A DNA stretch of 64,000 nt from Parafilimonas terrae (GCF_900115755.1 NZ_FOXQ01000014.1:83000-146999); one strand, 5' to 3'; shown: positions 8,211 to 17,550, numbered from the stretch's first letter. Notes: generated from the letters alone by a model not told the origin. Translations and numbers: made by a program.

Positions 8211-9602
8211 TTAGAAAGTAATTTTTCCAAGCGTTGGTGTTAGCTTTAAGCTTACATAAGCGAAATAGGGAAACGCATTTGTATCGCCGCCTTTTTTTAT
8301 CACTGTCATTGAGTTTGTTACAGCAGCCCAGCAAAAACCGGTTTCAAGGTCTGTAAACTTATTTGGCCTGTAATTAAACCGCAGATCGTTTTCAAAACCC
8401 AGGTATTTATTTACAAGATCGCCCTTATAAACAAACCGAGATTGAGAATAGAATAAATGATTCTCTACACGAATGCTGATCTTATTTTTATTATACATAA
8501 AAAACAAATACGGATCCATTAAGCCTGCGCCATTAACATCGCCAGGAAAGGAAGTGAAGTAATCAAGATTGCCCATAAACCTGTGCGCCACACCATATAA
8601 AGGCACAAAATTTTTATCCTTTGAAGGATGGGCTGAGCTATCAGCGCCACTCAGGTATTCCATACCAAGACGAACAGTTACAGGGCCATTTGAATATTTT
8701 ACTTCAGGCTGAACATAATAGGCGCCCAATTTTTTTCCCGAGGAATCTTTGCCATATTGATAATAAGCGGCTACCGTGGCATACCAGTTACCCGTTGAAT
8801 ATTCAAGCCTGCCGCCGCTGGTAAATCTTTCATTGGTTGTTCTGTATTTCCCCGGCACAGAACTTTGAAATCCGTCTGCCGTATTAATTGTTGTAAGTGT
8901 AAACTTATCCGTTACTTTCCAGTTGAGGTAATGTACAATCAGTGATTTGTAATTGGGAACAGCCGGTGAATATTTTGTAGTGAAAACATTTTCACCGCTT
9001 TGGTTATAGGCAGCCAATAACTCCGTTGTGAAATTGGTTTTATTATTATAGATAAAACGAATGGCGTCGTGGGAATTACCGGCCAACCGCCAGTCGTTCT
9101 CTGCAAATAAACGCTGGTTGTCATACATTACTCTTTGCCGCCCTATACGAACGGAAAATTTATCCGTAAATTTTGGCTCAGCATACGCTTCAAATAAATA
9201 AACAGGATAGGTTGTTGATGTTGCTGCTGAACCAGTACCGGATTGCCCTGCCCTCGGGTCTTGCTGGCCCCACACACGGGCATCTTGCAAGGAAAGAAAA
9301 ACATCAAGTTTTTTACTCTTGAAATCAATATTAAAACGTGTGCGCTGGCTTATATTGAAGGCAGCACCCGTATCAACAGTTGGCAAAGATTTATATCCAT
9401 GCCGCATTTCCGAACGTGTTCGCATATCCAATGCAAAAGTTAATGTACTTGGTATTGCCTTTGCTTTCACAGTGGTATCTGCCGCTTTTTTTATTGCCGT
9501 ATCAATAGGTGATGAGCGCTCTATTATTTGCGCATGCAGCGCATTAATACCCGGCATTAAGATTAATAAATATAACAGGCTTCCAGGATTAAATCTAATC
9601 AT
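8211..9602 (-). CDS. Outer-membrane porin, alginate-export family type
   Basis: Beta-barrel protein of 463 residues with a signal peptide (YLLILMPGINALHAQ). RTRFNIDFKSKKLDVFLSLQ DARVWG and IGRQRVMYDNQRLF are typical of the alginate-export-like porins of Bacteroidota; the second half is a series of alternating polar/aromatic strands ending KLTPTLGKITF with a C-terminal Phe. It would let small anionic solutes cross the outer membrane. It is first in a same-strand run with the Pst-like genes, 50 bases before pstS, so it is probably the outer-membrane entry for the same substrate. A promoter with an overlapping operator-like repeat lies just upstream. Confidence 0.8.
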   Translation of the reverse strand: MIRFNPGSLLYLLILMPGINALHAQIIERSSPIDTAIKKAADTTVKAKAIPSTLTFALDMRTRSEMRHGYKSLPTVDTGAAFNISQRTRFNIDFKSKKLDVFLSLQDARVWGQQDPRAGQSGTGSAATSTTYPVYLFEAYAEPKFTDKFSVRIGRQRVMYDNQRLFAENDWRLAGNSHDAIRFIYNNKTNFTTELLAAYNQSGENVFTTKYSPAVPNYKSLIVHYLNWKVTDKFTLTTINTADGFQSSVPGKYRTTNERFTSGGRLEYSTGNWYATVAAYYQYGKDSSGKKLGAYYVQPEVKYSNGPVTVRLGMEYLSGADSSAHPSKDKNFVPLYGVAHRFMGNLDYFTSFPGDVNGAGLMDPYLFFMYNKNKISIRVENHLFYSQSRFVYKGDLVNKYLGFENDLRFNYRPNKFTDLETGFCWAAVTNSMTVIKKGGDTNAFPYFAYVSLKLTPTLGKITF

Positions 9603-9622
9603 ATAAACAGGTTATTTGGCAA

Positions 9623-9653
9623 CAAATATATAATTCCTATCGAATTAGTAGGA
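9623..9653 (-). promoter_or_regulatory. Porin/pst promoter with overlapping CymR-like operator
   Basis: On the minus strand, TATATTTG (9630-9623) fits the Bacteroidota -7 box TAnnTTTG. Directly upstream is TCCTA-N9-TAGGA (9653-9635) in the context CTAATTCGATAGGAATTA. The part ATAGGAATTA matches the core of the CymR box (an Rrf2-family cysteine regulator in Firmicutes). The operator would sit in the promoter spacer, a good place for a repressor. The adjacent gene encodes an Rrf2 regulator. Confidence 0.5.
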
Positions 9654-9670
9654 TTTTTGAGCAAAAAAAT

Positions 9671-10141
9671 TTATTTTTTCTTTGGAGGCTTTTTCCTGCG
9701 GCTGATTTCTTTCTTCAGGCCTTCACTGCGACTAACGATTTCAGCAAGGGTTGCACCTTTAAGCATTTTAACTGTTTGCGCCCGTACATCAGAAAACACA
9801 GACCGTATGCCGCAGGTTTCTTCATCAATGCATTCTTCGCAACGTTCATAATATTTATAAGCAACACAGGGCAACAAAGCAATAGGCCCATCAAATAAAC
9901 GCATTACATCGGCGATATTTATTTCTTCAGGCGTTTTTTGCAAATAATAACCGCCGGTTTTTCCTTTGCGGCTGTTTAGCATGCCGGCATGCCGCAGTTC
10001 AAGCAATATAGCTTCCAGGAATTTTCTTGGAATATTTTCGCTTTCTGCAATCCTGCTTATTTGTACAGGCTCACCATCTTTGCTTTGCCTGGCAAGATAA
10101 ACAAGCGCATTAATAGCATATTTCGTTTTCTTAGATAACAT
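9671..10141 (-). CDS. Rrf2 family transcriptional regulator
   Basis: Winged-helix regulator of 156 residues. MLSKKTKYAINALVYLAR and PRKFLEAILLELRHAGMLNSRKG TGGYYL are the Rrf2 DNA-binding segments. Cysteines 92, 101, 104 and 110 form a cluster in the same place as the Fe-S cysteines of IscR, so it may sense iron-sulfur, redox or thiol status. The C-terminus is very basic (RRKKPPKKK). I start at the ATG at 10141, since the family begins MLSKK. It lies on the same strand just upstream of the porin/pst genes, and the CymR-like box between them makes it the likely regulator. Confidence 0.88.
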   Translation of the reverse strand: MLSKKTKYAINALVYLARQSKDGEPVQISRIAESENIPRKFLEAILLELRHAGMLNSRKGKTGGYYLQKTPEEINIADVMRLFDGPIALLPCVAYKYYERCEECIDEETCGIRSVFSDVRAQTVKMLKGATLAEIVSRSEGLKKEISRRKKPPKKK

Positions 10142-10155
10142 GTGGTGGCATATCG

Positions 10156-10167
10156 AATTGCGCAATT
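10156..10167. promoter_or_regulatory. Perfect 12-bp palindrome upstream of the Rrf2 gene
   Basis: AATTGCGCAATT lies 15 bases upstream of the Rrf2 start codon. A perfect palindrome so close to the start could be an autoregulatory site or a short RNA hairpin; it does not match the CymR-like box seen at the porin promoter. Confidence 0.35.
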
Positions 10168-10357
10168 ATACTCAAAAAAAAACAAATTACATTTTGAAAC
10201 AATTTATATTATAACTGCTTTAGGAATTTAATAAAGGTAAACCGCTGCCCTTCAAATAAACAATAAAAACTGGCTGCGCAGATTTTTTAAAAGTGATTGC
10301 GGGCAGCTATTACTTGTATGCTGCGAAAAAATAATATCGTACTGCATAAACACAAAT

Positions 10358-10382
10358 AAAAAAGCAGCCTTAACAGGCTGCT
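10358..10382 (-). terminator. Intrinsic terminator of secDF
   Basis: AGCAGCCT (10363-10370) and AGGCTGCT (10375-10382) form an 8-bp stem with a 4-base loop. On the minus strand it is followed by a run of Ts (10362 downwards), 20 bases after the secDF stop. Confidence 0.75.
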
Positions 10383-10402
10383 CTTTTATTTATAAATTAA
10401 GC

Positions 10403-13400
10403 TTATAATCTTTTTGCTTCTGCCCTTTTTATTTCCTCGTTTTTCACTTCGGTAACAGCACCCAAAGGCTTGTTTTTGCCAAAGTCGATGAGAATAGGCG
10501 CCGCAACAAATATGGAAGAATATGTACCCGTAACCACACCAATCAGCATAGCAAAAGCAAACCCTCTTGTAACCTCACCACCAAATATGAACAGGATTAA
10601 AATAGTGAGGAATACGGTAAGCGAAGTCATGATCGTTCTGCTTAATGTTTGATTGATGGCACGATTAATAATCGTTTCCCTGCTTTCTCCTTTCATCAGC
10701 CTTGAGTCTTCACGAATACGGTCATATACAATAACCGTATCGTTCATGGAGAAACCAATCACCGTTAATATTGCCGCAATAAAATGCTGATCAATTTCAA
10801 GCGGGAATGGCATTATATCTCCCAGGAAGCTGAAAACAGCAAGTGTAACAAATACGTCGTGCAGTAATGATACAATTGTACCGAGAGAAAATCTCCAGTC
10901 GCGGAAGCGCATGAATATGTAAAGACAAATGATAATGATTGAAATAATCGTTGCCTTTTGTGCACCTGATTTCAGGTCGTCTGAAATAGAAGGAAGCACT
11001 TTCTGCGAAGCCAGTTTATAGGTTGACTGGAAAGTACTGTATGATGTGCCTTCGGGAAGGAATTTCTGCAACCCTGCAAATAATGTTCTTTCTACGGTAG
11101 AGTCAACATTTTGCCCGGTTTGATTAATGAGATAAGCCGTTGTAATATTTAATTGTTCAGGCGTACCCACTGTTTTTATAACCGGGTAATCATCAAATAC
11201 AGTTTTAAGCGCATCTGCAACTTCTGTTGTATTGTAGGCTTTATCAAATTTAATGGTATAGCTGCGGCCACCTTTAAATTCTACGCCTTCCTCAAAACCA
11301 TGAAATAATGAAGCAACACCCAGTATAAGTACGATCACAGAAATGCCGTAAGCCACTTTCCTGTACTTAGTGAATTTAAATTCTGTGTGCTTGAATACCC
11401 TGTTGGAGATACCGGTGAAGTATTTAAAGTGCCTTTGCTTATTGGTATAGAAATCTGTTATCAGGCGGGAAATTAAAATACCGCAGAATAAAGACAGTAA
11501 AATACCCAAAATCTGTGTAGTGGCGAAACCCAATATCGGGCCTAATCCAAATATGAACAGGATGATGGCGGTAAGCAAAGTGGTTACGTGTGCATCAATT
11601 ACCGGTGCATAAGAACGCCTGTAACCATCATGCACAGCCAGTATATAGCTCTTGCCCTTGGTGAGCTCTTCTTTTATTCTTTCAAAAATGATTACGTTGG
11701 TATCTACAGCCAAACCTACTGTTAATACCAATGCCGCTATGCCCGGCGCTGTTAGTGTAAATCCAAGCGCACTCAAAATGCCTATCGTAAACAGCAGGTT
11801 TAATATCAAAGCAATATTTGCTACCCAGCCACCCGTATTATAATAAATAAGCATCAGGGCAAAAATCACAAGGAAAGATATAGCAAACGACATTAAGCCA
11901 CCGTTTACTGCATCCTGGCCAAGTGTGGGGCCAATTTGCTGCTCTGCAACAATTTTTGCAGGAGCCGGTAACTTACCGGATTTTAAAATGTCTGCAAGGT
12001 CCTGCGCTTCATTCACACTGAAATTACCCGAAATTTCAGAAGAGCCGTTTGGAATGGGGCCATTTACAAACGGGGCGCTGTAAACAATATTATCTAATAC
12101 AATAGCAATAGGTTTTGAAACGCCGCCATTTTTTTGCGGAGAATTTCTTTCCGTCATCCTTGCCCAAATGCGTGTACCGGTTGCATCCATAGTCATTTTA
12201 ATAGCAGGCCTGCCACGTTCATCGTAATCAGCCCTTGCATCACTCACATGCTCCCCTTCCAGTTCTGCGGTGCCATTATCCAAAGTTTTAATGGCATACA
12301 ATACCACAAAGTTTTTGGCAGTGGCATCCGTGCCTCCATTTTCAGGTTTGCCATAAACAAATTTTAAATTGGAAGGGAACTTGTTTTTTACAAAGTTTAA
12401 AGCAAGATAATCGTTCAGGGTAGCTGTATCGGCAATGGCAACATAACCAACGTTGGCCGGGTATTGCACTTTACCGGTTGCCTGGTCCTGCTGTGGCTGC
12501 GCAAACTGCACCATCGTACGTAAAGGCATTTCTTTACGCATAATAGCCAGCGAATCAACATTACCGGCAGCTGCACCCGTTTCAGGTTTTGCTGTTTGGG
12601 CATTATTAAAACCAGCAATAGCATTTGTGTCATGGCTGGTTACAGCAGCCGTGTTTTTATTGGTTGTATCAGCAATTGCTTTAGCTGTATCTGCGGCCTT
12701 ATTTGAACTATCCGCAGGGTTTATTCCTTTAAGATAATCAGCCAGCGATTTTTCTGCAGAAAGAATGCCTTCACCAACATCATTAATATTATATACTTCA
12801 AAAAACTGGAGGTTGGCAGTTGACTGAAGATAATGCCTTACCCTTTCAGGGTCGTTAATACCCGCCAGCTCGATATTGATAATACCTTTTTGAGGATCGG
12901 GATTAATATTAGGCGAAGCCACGCCAAACCTGTCAATACGTTGGGTTAAAATATTAGTGGTATTGGTAAATGCGCTTTTAGCCTGGTCCCTCAGGTACGA
13001 GATAACCGCATCGTTTGAAGCATCATAATTTATTTTACCGTTGCTGCGTGTAACGAAATAAGGAGCAAGCTTAGCGCCGGCACTTACATTTTTAAATTCA
13101 TTTGAGAAAAGTGTAATAAGGTCTGCACCCGAGGTTGCTTTTTTAGCCACGGCCGCATCCAGTGCCTTATTAAATGTTTGGTCTTTAGTGTAGTTTGCCA
13201 GCGATTTTATTAAACCATCAAGGCCTACTTCCATTGTAACACTCATACCGCCCTGCAAATCAAGGCCAAGCATCAATTCTTTTTCCTTAGCCGCCTGGTA
13301 AGTGGTAAAACCAAAAGGGCCTATTTTGGTATCTTTAGTACTGTCCAGCACATGCTGAAGCCTTTGTTTTTGCAGCAGGTCTATGCTGTCTTTATCAGTA

Positions 13401-13549
13401 GTTTGGGGATACATAGCCTTCACCCACAATCCAGCCTTATCACGCATTGAAGATTCGTAGCTGCGAACAATCCAGGTAAAAGACAATTGGTACAAGCAAA
13501 TTAGTATAAGAGCAAGCGCAAAAAAACGCACCAATCCTTTCAGTTGCAT
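10403..13549 (-). CDS. secDF: Protein translocase SecDF fusion
   Basis: SecD and SecF fused in one 1048-residue inner-membrane protein that uses the proton gradient to complete export through SecYEG. The SecD half has LGLDLQGGMSVTMEV near the N-terminus and the DERGRPAIKMTMDATGTRIWARMTE region before its helix bundle. The SecF half starts around KYRKVAYGISVIVL with GVEFKGGRSYTIKFD. The fused form is usual in Bacteroidota. I start at the ATG at 13549 (MQLKGLVRFF), which begins the first transmembrane helix. Odd: an Ala/Thr/Asp-rich low-complexity stretch of about 55 residues in the periplasmic SecD domain (bases about 12550-12720). Confidence 0.95.
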   Translation of the reverse strand: MQLKGLVRFFALALILICLYQLSFTWIVRSYESSMRDKAGLWVKAMYPQTTDKDSIDLLQKQRLQHVLDSTKDTKIGPFGFTTYQAAKEKELMLGLDLQGGMSVTMEVGLDGLIKSLANYTKDQTFNKALDAAVAKKATSGADLITLFSNEFKNVSAGAKLAPYFVTRSNGKINYDASNDAVISYLRDQAKSAFTNTTNILTQRIDRFGVASPNINPDPQKGIINIELAGINDPERVRHYLQSTANLQFFEVYNINDVGEGILSAEKSLADYLKGINPADSSNKAADTAKAIADTTNKNTAAVTSHDTNAIAGFNNAQTAKPETGAAAGNVDSLAIMRKEMPLRTMVQFAQPQQDQATGKVQYPANVGYVAIADTATLNDYLALNFVKNKFPSNLKFVYGKPENGGTDATAKNFVVLYAIKTLDNGTAELEGEHVSDARADYDERGRPAIKMTMDATGTRIWARMTERNSPQKNGGVSKPIAIVLDNIVYSAPFVNGPIPNGSSEISGNFSVNEAQDLADILKSGKLPAPAKIVAEQQIGPTLGQDAVNGGLMSFAISFLVIFALMLIYYNTGGWVANIALILNLLFTIGILSALGFTLTAPGIAALVLTVGLAVDTNVIIFERIKEELTKGKSYILAVHDGYRRSYAPVIDAHVTTLLTAIILFIFGLGPILGFATTQILGILLSLFCGILISRLITDFYTNKQRHFKYFTGISNRVFKHTEFKFTKYRKVAYGISVIVLILGVASLFHGFEEGVEFKGGRSYTIKFDKAYNTTEVADALKTVFDDYPVIKTVGTPEQLNITTAYLINQTGQNVDSTVERTLFAGLQKFLPEGTSYSTFQSTYKLASQKVLPSISDDLKSGAQKATIISIIIICLYIFMRFRDWRFSLGTIVSLLHDVFVTLAVFSFLGDIMPFPLEIDQHFIAAILTVIGFSMNDTVIVYDRIREDSRLMKGESRETIINRAINQTLSRTIMTSLTVFLTILILFIFGGEVTRGFAFAMLIGVVTGTYSSIFVAAPILIDFGKNKPLGAVTEVKNEEIKRAEAKRL

Positions 13550-13618
13550 AATTAAAACGTATTTACAATTTTTTTGAGAGCGGCAAAGATAGTGGTTTGA
13601 AGTATATGGAGGAGACAA

Positions 13619-14203
13619 TTTGGCTTATTGCAAAAAGCTGTGCTGGCGATTAGCTTCATTTAATTGAATATCAATGTATTACAAAGAATTATCTGATAGA
13701 TTTTTAATAGCTGCAATACAGTATTTAATTAAATTTTAAGGATGGGATGGCAGGGAGGTTTTGATTTAAAGGTAAACAATTTTCACCGGGCTTATAAAGC
13801 CCCGCCTTTTTACGGGGCTTTTTTAGTTAGCAAAGGCCAAAGAACAGGTATTGGACCGGGGCTTTTATCATAGTTTTTATGGCACTTCGTTCCGGTACTC
13901 TATTCTCTTGTAATTTTAAAACATTTCTTCCGTTTGATAAAAAAAATATTACACCTTTTCGTTTCTAATTGAAACTGAAGCGCTAACATTTTTCCACTGT
14001 ATTGAATTATAAAATTTTGCATTAAATCCCGTAACACATTGAGCATACTTATTAAAAACAGTACTAAATTCTATTTCGACTTCGCTCAATAGCAAAGTCT
14101 TCGGCTCCGCTCAGACTTTTTTTAAACCTCCCCAACTCACTACTCTCTTCAATTTTATAATTGTTTATGAATTGATTTTTATCTTTAAGCAAATCAACAT
14201 TAT
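13619..14203. other. Long divergent spacer secDF / ggt
   Basis: No convincing gene in this 585-base spacer. It holds a strong hairpin at 13796-13824 and a weaker one at 14094-14123 (AAAGTCT / AGACTTT followed by Ts). TATCTTTA shortly before 14204 is one base off the -7 consensus and may serve the ggt gene. The TTCGACTTCGCTC / CTCCGCTCAGAC sequence around 14074-14116 resembles dispersed intergenic repeats common in this phylum. Confidence 0.5.
13796..13824 (+). terminator. Orphan intrinsic terminator
   Basis: AAAGCCCCG (13796-13804) pairs with CGGGGCTTT (13813-13821) across an 8-base loop, and the T-run continues to 13824. It points along the plus strand, yet no plus-strand gene lies upstream (secDF diverges). 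It may end an unrecognised small RNA in 13619-13795. Confidence 0.55.
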
Positions 14204-16132
14204 ATGAAGCCATACATTACCCTGCTTATTATGCTTTTCCTGCCAGCCATTATTTTCAGCCAGTACACACAGAAACCCCCGCTGCATGGAAAAAACTGGA
14301 TGGCAATAACGGGGAAGCCATTGGCGGCAGAAGCCGGCGCAATGATTTTTCAGCAGGGCGGCAATGCGGTGGATGCTGCCTGCGCCATGATAGCTGCCAC
14401 CTGCACCATGTGGGATGTGCTGAGCTGGGGAGGAGAGACACAGGCGCTCATCTATAATCCCAACACAAAAAAAGTAATTGCTATAAATGCATTGGGTGTT
14501 GCACCAACAGGTGCTACCGTTGATTTCTTTAAGAGTAAAGGCATGGCTTTTCCGCCCGAATACGGGCCACTGGCTGCGGTTACGCCCGGCACGCCCGGCG
14601 GCATTTGTTATATGCTGGCGGAATATGGAACGATGAGCTTAAAACAGGTGTTGGCGCCTGCCATGCAACTGGCAGCAGGCTATCCCATAGAAGCACAAAC
14701 TGCCAATAGCATGGAACGGGGCAAAAAAATGATAAAACAATGGCCGTATAGTAAAGCCGTTTTTTTACCGCATGAAGGACAGCAGCGGGAAGCGCCTGAG
14801 CCTGGTGAAATTTTTGTGCAGAAAGATTTATTGGAAACATTAACCAAAATGGTGGAGGAAGAACAGCAGGCATTAGAAAATAAAAAGAACCGGAAAGATG
14901 CTATTTATGCCGCATACGACCGTTTTTATAAAGGTGATATTGCGAAAGAATTTGTGCGTGGCGCACAGGAACAGGGCGGATTGATTACAATGCAGGATTT
15001 AGCCAAATGGAAACCCGTTGAGGAAGAACCGTTGCACGTAAATTATAAAGGCATTGAAGTATATAAACTGCAGCAGTGGACACAAGGCCCTTCCATGCTG
15101 CAGGCTTTGAATATACTGGAGAATTTGGACCTGAAGAGTATGGGCTATAATTCCGCCCGGTATATGAATACTTTATACCAGGTAATGAGCCTGGCTTTCG
15201 CTGACCGGGATTTTTATTATGGCGATCCATATTTCCTACCTGAAGAACCGATGAAAGGTTTATTAGATAAAACGTATGCCAGGCAAAGAGCGGCGTTAAT
15301 TAACTCAGATAAAAGCAATCCGGATATTGGCCCCGGCGACCCCTACCCTTTTGAAGGCAAAACTAATCCTTACACAAATATTTTAAAACAAAGGGGCTTT
15401 ACAATTGATTCAACCAATAAAACTATTCCCGGCGCTATTCCAAAACATGATGCGACACAAATAAACGCCATGCAGCAAAAAGATGTTGTTCGCAATACCG
15501 GCACGCCTGATTCTGCTTACATGGACCGTTTATGGCGCGGCACTACTTCGGTGGAAGCAGCAGATAAAGATGGATGGGTTGTTTCTGTTACGCCAAGCGG
15601 CGGATGGCTTCCGGCATGTATAGCCGGGCATACGGGCGTGGGCATGAGCCAGCGCCTGCAAAGTTTTGTGTTAGACACTGCGCTCGATCCGTTTAATGTG
15701 ATTGAGCCTGGCAAAAGGCCACGTGTTACACTCACACCCACACTGGCTATGAAAGATGGCAAACCTTTTATGGCTTTTGCAGTGCAGGGTGGCGATACGC
15801 AGGAACAAAATTTATTGCAGTGTTTCTTAAATGTGGTAGAATTTGGTATGACGATACAGGAAGCCGTTGAAGCTTCGAACATCAACAGCGACCAGTTGTG
15901 GCTTTCTTTAGGCGGTGAACAAATTAAAGACAGGCAGCCACATCCCGGCAGCATACTTGTGAATTCTGATACACCCGATTATGTGCGAAGCGCTTTGCGT
16001 AAAATGGGTTATAGATTAACTATCGGTGAGCGCACAAGCGGGCCGATCAATGCTATTTATTTTGACTGGAAGCATGGCAGCTTCTGGGGAGGTTCTTCCA
16101 ACAATGGGGAAGATTATGGAATTGGCTGGTGA
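14204..16132 (+). CDS. ggt: Gamma-glutamyltransferase family protein
   Basis: Exported 642-residue enzyme of the N-terminal-nucleophile fold (signal peptide LLIMLFLPAIIFSQ). The precursor would cut itself before a catalytic Thr in RGTTSVEAADKDGWVVSVT (Thr447), giving a large N-terminal and a small C-terminal subunit. GKPLAAEAGAMIFQQGGNAVDAA and AVTPGTPGG fit the large subunit; ILVNSDTPDYVRSALRKMGY lies near the C-terminus. It splits or transfers gamma-glutamyl groups, for example from glutathione, in the periplasm. The usual GTTH is GTTS here and the large subunit carries an extra segment of about 60 residues before the cleavage site, so the substrate may differ from that of classical Ggt. 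Confidence 0.85.
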   Translation: MKPYITLLIMLFLPAIIFSQYTQKPPLHGKNWMAITGKPLAAEAGAMIFQQGGNAVDAACAMIAATCTMWDVLSWGGETQALIYNPNTKKVIAINALGVAPTGATVDFFKSKGMAFPPEYGPLAAVTPGTPGGICYMLAEYGTMSLKQVLAPAMQLAAGYPIEAQTANSMERGKKMIKQWPYSKAVFLPHEGQQREAPEPGEIFVQKDLLETLTKMVEEEQQALENKKNRKDAIYAAYDRFYKGDIAKEFVRGAQEQGGLITMQDLAKWKPVEEEPLHVNYKGIEVYKLQQWTQGPSMLQALNILENLDLKSMGYNSARYMNTLYQVMSLAFADRDFYYGDPYFLPEEPMKGLLDKTYARQRAALINSDKSNPDIGPGDPYPFEGKTNPYTNILKQRGFTIDSTNKTIPGAIPKHDATQINAMQQKDVVRNTGTPDSAYMDRLWRGTTSVEAADKDGWVVSVTPSGGWLPACIAGHTGVGMSQRLQSFVLDTALDPFNVIEPGKRPRVTLTPTLAMKDGKPFMAFAVQGGDTQEQNLLQCFLNVVEFGMTIQEAVEASNINSDQLWLSLGGEQIKDRQPHPGSILVNSDTPDYVRSALRKMGYRLTIGERTSGPINAIYFDWKHGSFWGGSSNNGEDYGIGW

Positions 16133-16151
16133 ACTTAGTGATACTTTGGGC

Positions 16152-16198
16152 CTTCGCGCCTTAGTGGTTTGGTTTTTTTGAACCACTAAGGCACGAAG
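16152..16198. repeat. Dispersed palindrome, family A (copy 1)
   Basis: Inverted repeat CTTCG-c-GCCTTAGTGGTT (16152-16169) against AACCACTAAGGC-a-CGAAG (16181-16198): a 17-bp stem with one mismatch. It lies between convergent genes. The core AACCACTAAGGC is also found at 29601-29655. Confidence 0.7.
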
Positions 16199-16213
16199 AT
16201 GTTTAGCCGCAGT

Positions 16214-17182
16214 TTATATTTTTTTCTTTATATCGCTAATTATCATTTCTGCATGCACCCTTGAATTTTCTATAAAGAGTTTATGCGTATCAAAGCCGCC
16301 GCAAACAACACCGGCAAGGTAAATGCCCCGCTGGTTGGTTTCCATAGTTTCGCCATCATATAAAGGGCATTGCTTTTCGTCGCCCGACAAAGTAATGTGC
16401 AAGCTTTTAAGCAAATTAAAATCCGGGTGATAACCGGTTAATGCCAGCACAAAATCGTTCTCAAGGGTAACCATGCCATCAGGCGTTTGTATATCTACCG
16501 TGCGTTCGTGAACAGCTGTAATGTTTGAATTAAAACAGGCTTTAATACTGCCTTCTTTAATGCGGTTTTCAATATCGGGCTTTACCCAATATTTTACACT
16601 TTTTCCAATAGTATCTTTTCTTATTACCATTGTTACCTCAGCGCCTTTGCGCCAGGTTTCCAATGCCGCATCTACAGAAGAATTGCTGGCGCCTACAACA
16701 ATCACTTTTTGAAATGCATAATAGTGCGGATCATCATAATAGTGTTTAACTTTTGGCAAATCTTCACCCGGCACATGCAGCAACTGCGGGATGTCGTAAA
16801 ATCCCGTTGCCACAATTATATTAGTACTTATATAATTTTGTTTGGTGGTTCGTATTTCATAAGTCTTGTCATCAATGCGCTGAACCGATTCCACTTTTTC
16901 AAAAAGATGTATGTTAAGTTGCTTATCTTTTGCCACGCGCCTGTAATATTCCAGCGCTTCTGCACGCTTTGGCTTTGGGTTTAAACTCATAAACGGCACA
17001 TTGCCAATTTCCAGCCTTTCAGAGGTGGAGAAAAAAGTCATGTTTACAGGATAATTGTATAAGCTGTTTACCAAACATCCTTTTTCAACAATAATATAAT
17101 TAAGATTTGCTTTTTGCGCTGCTATACCACATGCCAAACCTATTGGGCCGCCGCCTATAATAAAAACATCGTACCTGCTCAT
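16214..17182 (-). CDS. ypdA: YpdA-like flavoprotein disulfide reductase
   Basis: Two-dinucleotide-fold flavoprotein of 322 residues. FAD motif DVFIIGGGPIGLACGIAA; NAD(P)H motif VIVVGASNSSVDAALE. The segments EKGCLVNSLYNYPVNMTFFS and ERLEIGNVPF are characteristic of YpdA, the bacillithiol disulfide reductase, rather than of thioredoxin reductase, and there is no CxxC redox pair. It would keep a low-molecular-weight thiol reduced in the cytoplasm. Whether this organism makes bacillithiol cannot be seen here; no bshA, B or C lies in the window. Single-gene unit. Confidence 0.85.
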   Translation of the reverse strand: MSRYDVFIIGGGPIGLACGIAAQKANLNYIIVEKGCLVNSLYNYPVNMTFFSTSERLEIGNVPFMSLNPKPKRAEALEYYRRVAKDKQLNIHLFEKVESVQRIDDKTYEIRTTKQNYISTNIIVATGFYDIPQLLHVPGEDLPKVKHYYDDPHYYAFQKVIVVGASNSSVDAALETWRKGAEVTMVIRKDTIGKSVKYWVKPDIENRIKEGSIKACFNSNITAVHERTVDIQTPDGMVTLENDFVLALTGYHPDFNLLKSLHITLSGDEKQCPLYDGETMETNQRGIYLAGVVCGGFDTHKLFIENSRVHAEMIISDIKKKI

Positions 17183-17496
17183 AAATGCAAAACTAAAGGA
17201 GAAATGTTTAGTAACAGTTACAACAACTGGAGCAGCCTGCGTGGCAATTAAAAAAGCCCGCTATTGCTTTGCACAGCAGCTTTATCAGTTTAAAGAAAAT
17301 GGTGAATAAATAATGGGGCATCATATAACAAATGCTTTATTGATTGGAAAATGCCGGTTTATTATTGGCAACCGGAACAATTATTTACCTGTGTAATAAA
17401 ACAACAGGAATAAATAGAAGGCCATTGCTGCCATGAAAAAATTCAGTACAAGGGAGTGACACAACCGTGCTGCCACAACGATATTGGCTTGTTACG
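17183..17496. other. Spacer without recognisable gene
   Basis: Between the YpdA start and the DinB terminator I see no convincing ORF. One short open stretch around 17350-17440 could encode a hydrophobic segment (GLLLATGTIIYLCNK) but has no start codon in frame. This spacer should hold the ypdA promoter. Confidence 0.4.
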
Positions 17497-17543
17497 AAAA
17501 AAATCCCCACAGGCAATTTTTATAAATAAGATTGCCTGCGGGA
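17497..17543 (-). terminator. Terminator of the WYL-dinB operon
   Basis: Stem TCCCCACAGGCAAT (17504-17517) / ATTGCCTGCGGGA (17531-17543), one wobble, then seven Ts on the minus strand (17503-17497). Confidence 0.75.
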
Positions 17544-17550
17544 AACTTTA

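Noticed and set aside
13742..13873. 43-codon ORF across the orphan terminator
   Set aside because: It runs through a perfect terminator hairpin and has no coding character.
14074..14123. Second terminator-like hairpin in the secDF/ggt spacer
   Set aside because: Stem AAAGTCT/AGACTTT is A/T-rich with a 12-base loop; more likely part of a degenerate dispersed repeat than a working terminator.
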